This document shows, in pieces, positions 5,758-6,653 of a DNA stretch of 6,653 nucleotides. Position numbers and translations under genes: made by a program. Origin of the DNA: an uncultured candidate division Zixibacteria bacterium. Lineage in GTDB: Bacteria > Zixibacteria > MSB-5A5 > GN15 > FEB-12. The notes below the pieces were generated by a model. It did not search any database, was not told where the DNA came from, and saw only the letters and a program-made list of their open reading frames with translations. The stretch covers positions 1 through 6,653 of the forward strand of contig CAJVYT010000246.1 of assembly GCA_913009765.1 (NCBI GenBank). Direction: 5' to 3'. How positions within the stretch are numbered: position 1 is the first letter of the stretch; each line of letters opens with the position of its first letter.

Positions 5758-6578
5758 ATGTCAGATTATCAGAATCAGCTTGTAAGACGCGGAGAATTTC
5801 TTCTTGATTTCAAATGGGTTCAGTCATGGAATACAGAACTTGAACAGATGAATGAAAACAAAAGGGGAAGACCTTTCATCTTCCCGAATTCTATGTTAAC
5901 TCTTCAATCCGTATGGCATCAGTTTCTTAATTCCAGAGGAGTTGAAGGAGTGACAAGGAAACTTTCCGAATATAATCTTATCAATGATTCAAACGATCAT
6001 AGCACAATATGTCGAAGAGAAGTTAAGCTTGACCTTAAGATCGAAGTTCCAAAGAACGGGAACTTCTCCTGCTCAGCTGACGGGACAGGAATGAAGATAG
6101 GAACATGCGGATATTACAAGGAAGAAAAGCATGGTAACAGGAAGAGAAAGAAATTTGTTAAAGTTGTGATAACAACTGATCCTGTCACAAAAGATCTTCT
6201 TGGATTAACTGTGGGAATTGAAGGAGAAATTCCTTCAGAACCCGATTGCTCTAAGGAACATATGAAAGAACTTATCGAGAATAATAATCATATCGATATG
6301 TTCTACGGGGATGGCGCGTTCGATAAGTTTGACATGTTCTCGTTCTGTGAAGAGAATGATATCGAACCCGGAATAAAGATAAGAAGAAATGCTGTTCTTT
6401 GGGGCGACTCCCCGCCTCTTAGAATCGAAGAACTGATGATGATTCAGATAGTAGGATACAATGACTGGTCATTTGTCAAGGATTATGGAAAGAGATGGGT
6501 AGGAACCGAAGGGTATTTTTCTTCCGTGAAGAGGATATTTGGTGAGAATCTCAAATCAAAAACAAAGAAAGGATTGAT
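5758..6578 (+). CDS. IS5-type transposase, 3'-truncated by adapter
   Basis: The N-terminus MSDYQNQLVRRGEFLLDF with the following GRPFIFPNSM segment (37-46) is typical of archaeal IS5-type transposases found next to DUF2080 genes. A likely helix-turn-helix segment (HSTICRREVKLDLK, about 81-94) precedes the catalytic core: D108 (SADGTGMKI), D185 (YGDGAFDK) and E251 (GTEGYFSSVKRIFGE), all present. The genuine sequence ends at residue 274 (GLI). The reading frame then continues through adapter into a contaminant peptide (DRKSTRLNSS...) and stops at 6645 by chance. Family proteins usually continue some tens of residues past the glutamate motif, so only a short C-terminal piece is missing. The start is ATG 5758 on the strength of GGTGAT. 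It is unlike the minus-strand IS5-type transposase at 3037-3978, so it represents another subgroup. Confidence 0.88.
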
Positions 6579-6644
6579 AGATCGGAAGAGCACACGTCTG
6601 AACTCCAGTCACACTGATATATCTCGTATGCCGTCTTCTGCTTG
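6579..6644 (+). other. Illumina TruSeq index adapter (contamination)
   Basis: The index-read adapter beginning AGATCGGAAGAGCACACGTC (6579-6612), index ACTGATAT (6613-6620), then the reverse complement of the P7 primer ending GTCTTCTGCTTG (6621-6644). It is an exact reverse complement of 141-206. In the preceding reading frame it encodes the contaminant peptide DRKSTRLNSSHTDISR and more. It is not biological. Confidence 0.98.
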
Positions 6645-6653
6645 AAAAAAAAA
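6645..6653. other. A9 homopolymer, read-through past adapter
   Basis: Nine A directly follow the adapter end, mirroring the T15 at 126-140. This is a sequencing artefact, not a poly(A) tail. Confidence 0.85.

Larger units (their letters stand above)
5488..6578 (+). mobile_element. IS5-type element with DUF2080 accessory gene, right part missing
   Basis: This is a truncated archaeal insertion sequence made of a divergent pair: a small DUF2080 gene on the minus strand and an IS5-type transposase on the plus strand. The right end is lost where the adapter begins at 6579. The left terminal repeat cannot be recognised without its partner and should lie somewhere in 5470-5550; the start given is approximate. 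Confidence 0.65.

Noticed and set aside
141..6644. A 66-bp perfect inverted repeat bounding the window, as if a composite transposon
   Set aside because: It is Illumina adapter with index, not transposon ends.
6579..6645. Genuine C-terminal tail of the last transposase
   Set aside because: The residues are encoded by adapter sequence, and the stop arises at the adapter and homopolymer junction.

Overview
This window looks like a misassembled contig, not one continuous piece of a genome. Illumina TruSeq adapter sequence lies at both ends (141-206 and 6579-6644) in opposite orientations with the same 8-base index (ACTGATAT). Each copy is followed, on its outer side, by the homopolymer expected when a read runs past its adapter (T15 at 126-140, A9 at 6645-6653). 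Between them are at least two biological sources: a bacterial exopolysaccharide fragment and archaeal-type sequence dominated by insertion sequences.

Layout. Bases 1-125 are an unassigned scrap. Bases 207-805 are the C-terminal catalytic part of a bacterial tyrosine kinase of the CpsD/Wzc type, followed by the N-terminal part of a NodB-type polysaccharide deacetylase of the kind found in exosortase (XrtA/PEP-CTERM) exopolysaccharide loci. In mid-ORF, near 1150-1192, the deacetylase switches in frame to the C-terminal cyclin repeat of archaeal transcription factor B, ending at 1426 with an oligo-T archaeal-style terminator. Then come four different insertion sequences: an IS1634-type element (1463-3031, with 17-bp terminal inverted repeats), an IS5-type element on the minus strand (about 3041-3991), an IS4-superfamily/IS701-like element (4176-5469, with 15- to 19-bp inverted repeats), and the 5' part of a second IS5-type element (transposase from 5758, cut by adapter at 6578). 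The last one carries a divergent 53-residue gene (5551-5712, minus) recognised as DUF2080, a small archaeal transposon-associated protein.

Organism. The TFB fragment, DUF2080, a TATA box about 26 bp upstream of a leaderless start, oligo-T termination and a GGTGA ribosome-binding site all point to an AT-rich archaeon for 1193-6578. I cannot name the lineage. The part at 207 to about 1185 is bacterial, probably a Gram-negative with an exosortase-linked polysaccharide locus.

Most interesting biology. (1) The two adjacent elements at 3041-3991 and 4180-5465 both appear to take their transposase stop codon from the flanking YTAR target tetranucleotide, in the same phase: Y falls in the wobble position of a Gly or Val codon and TAR is always a stop. 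(2) The DUF2080/transposase divergent promoter is built of repeated AGTATATA half-sites that overlap both promoters, which suggests autoregulation by the small protein. (3) Two transposase start codons lie inside perfect inverted repeats. The inter-kingdom deacetylase-TFB ORF is striking but is most simply an assembly chimera.
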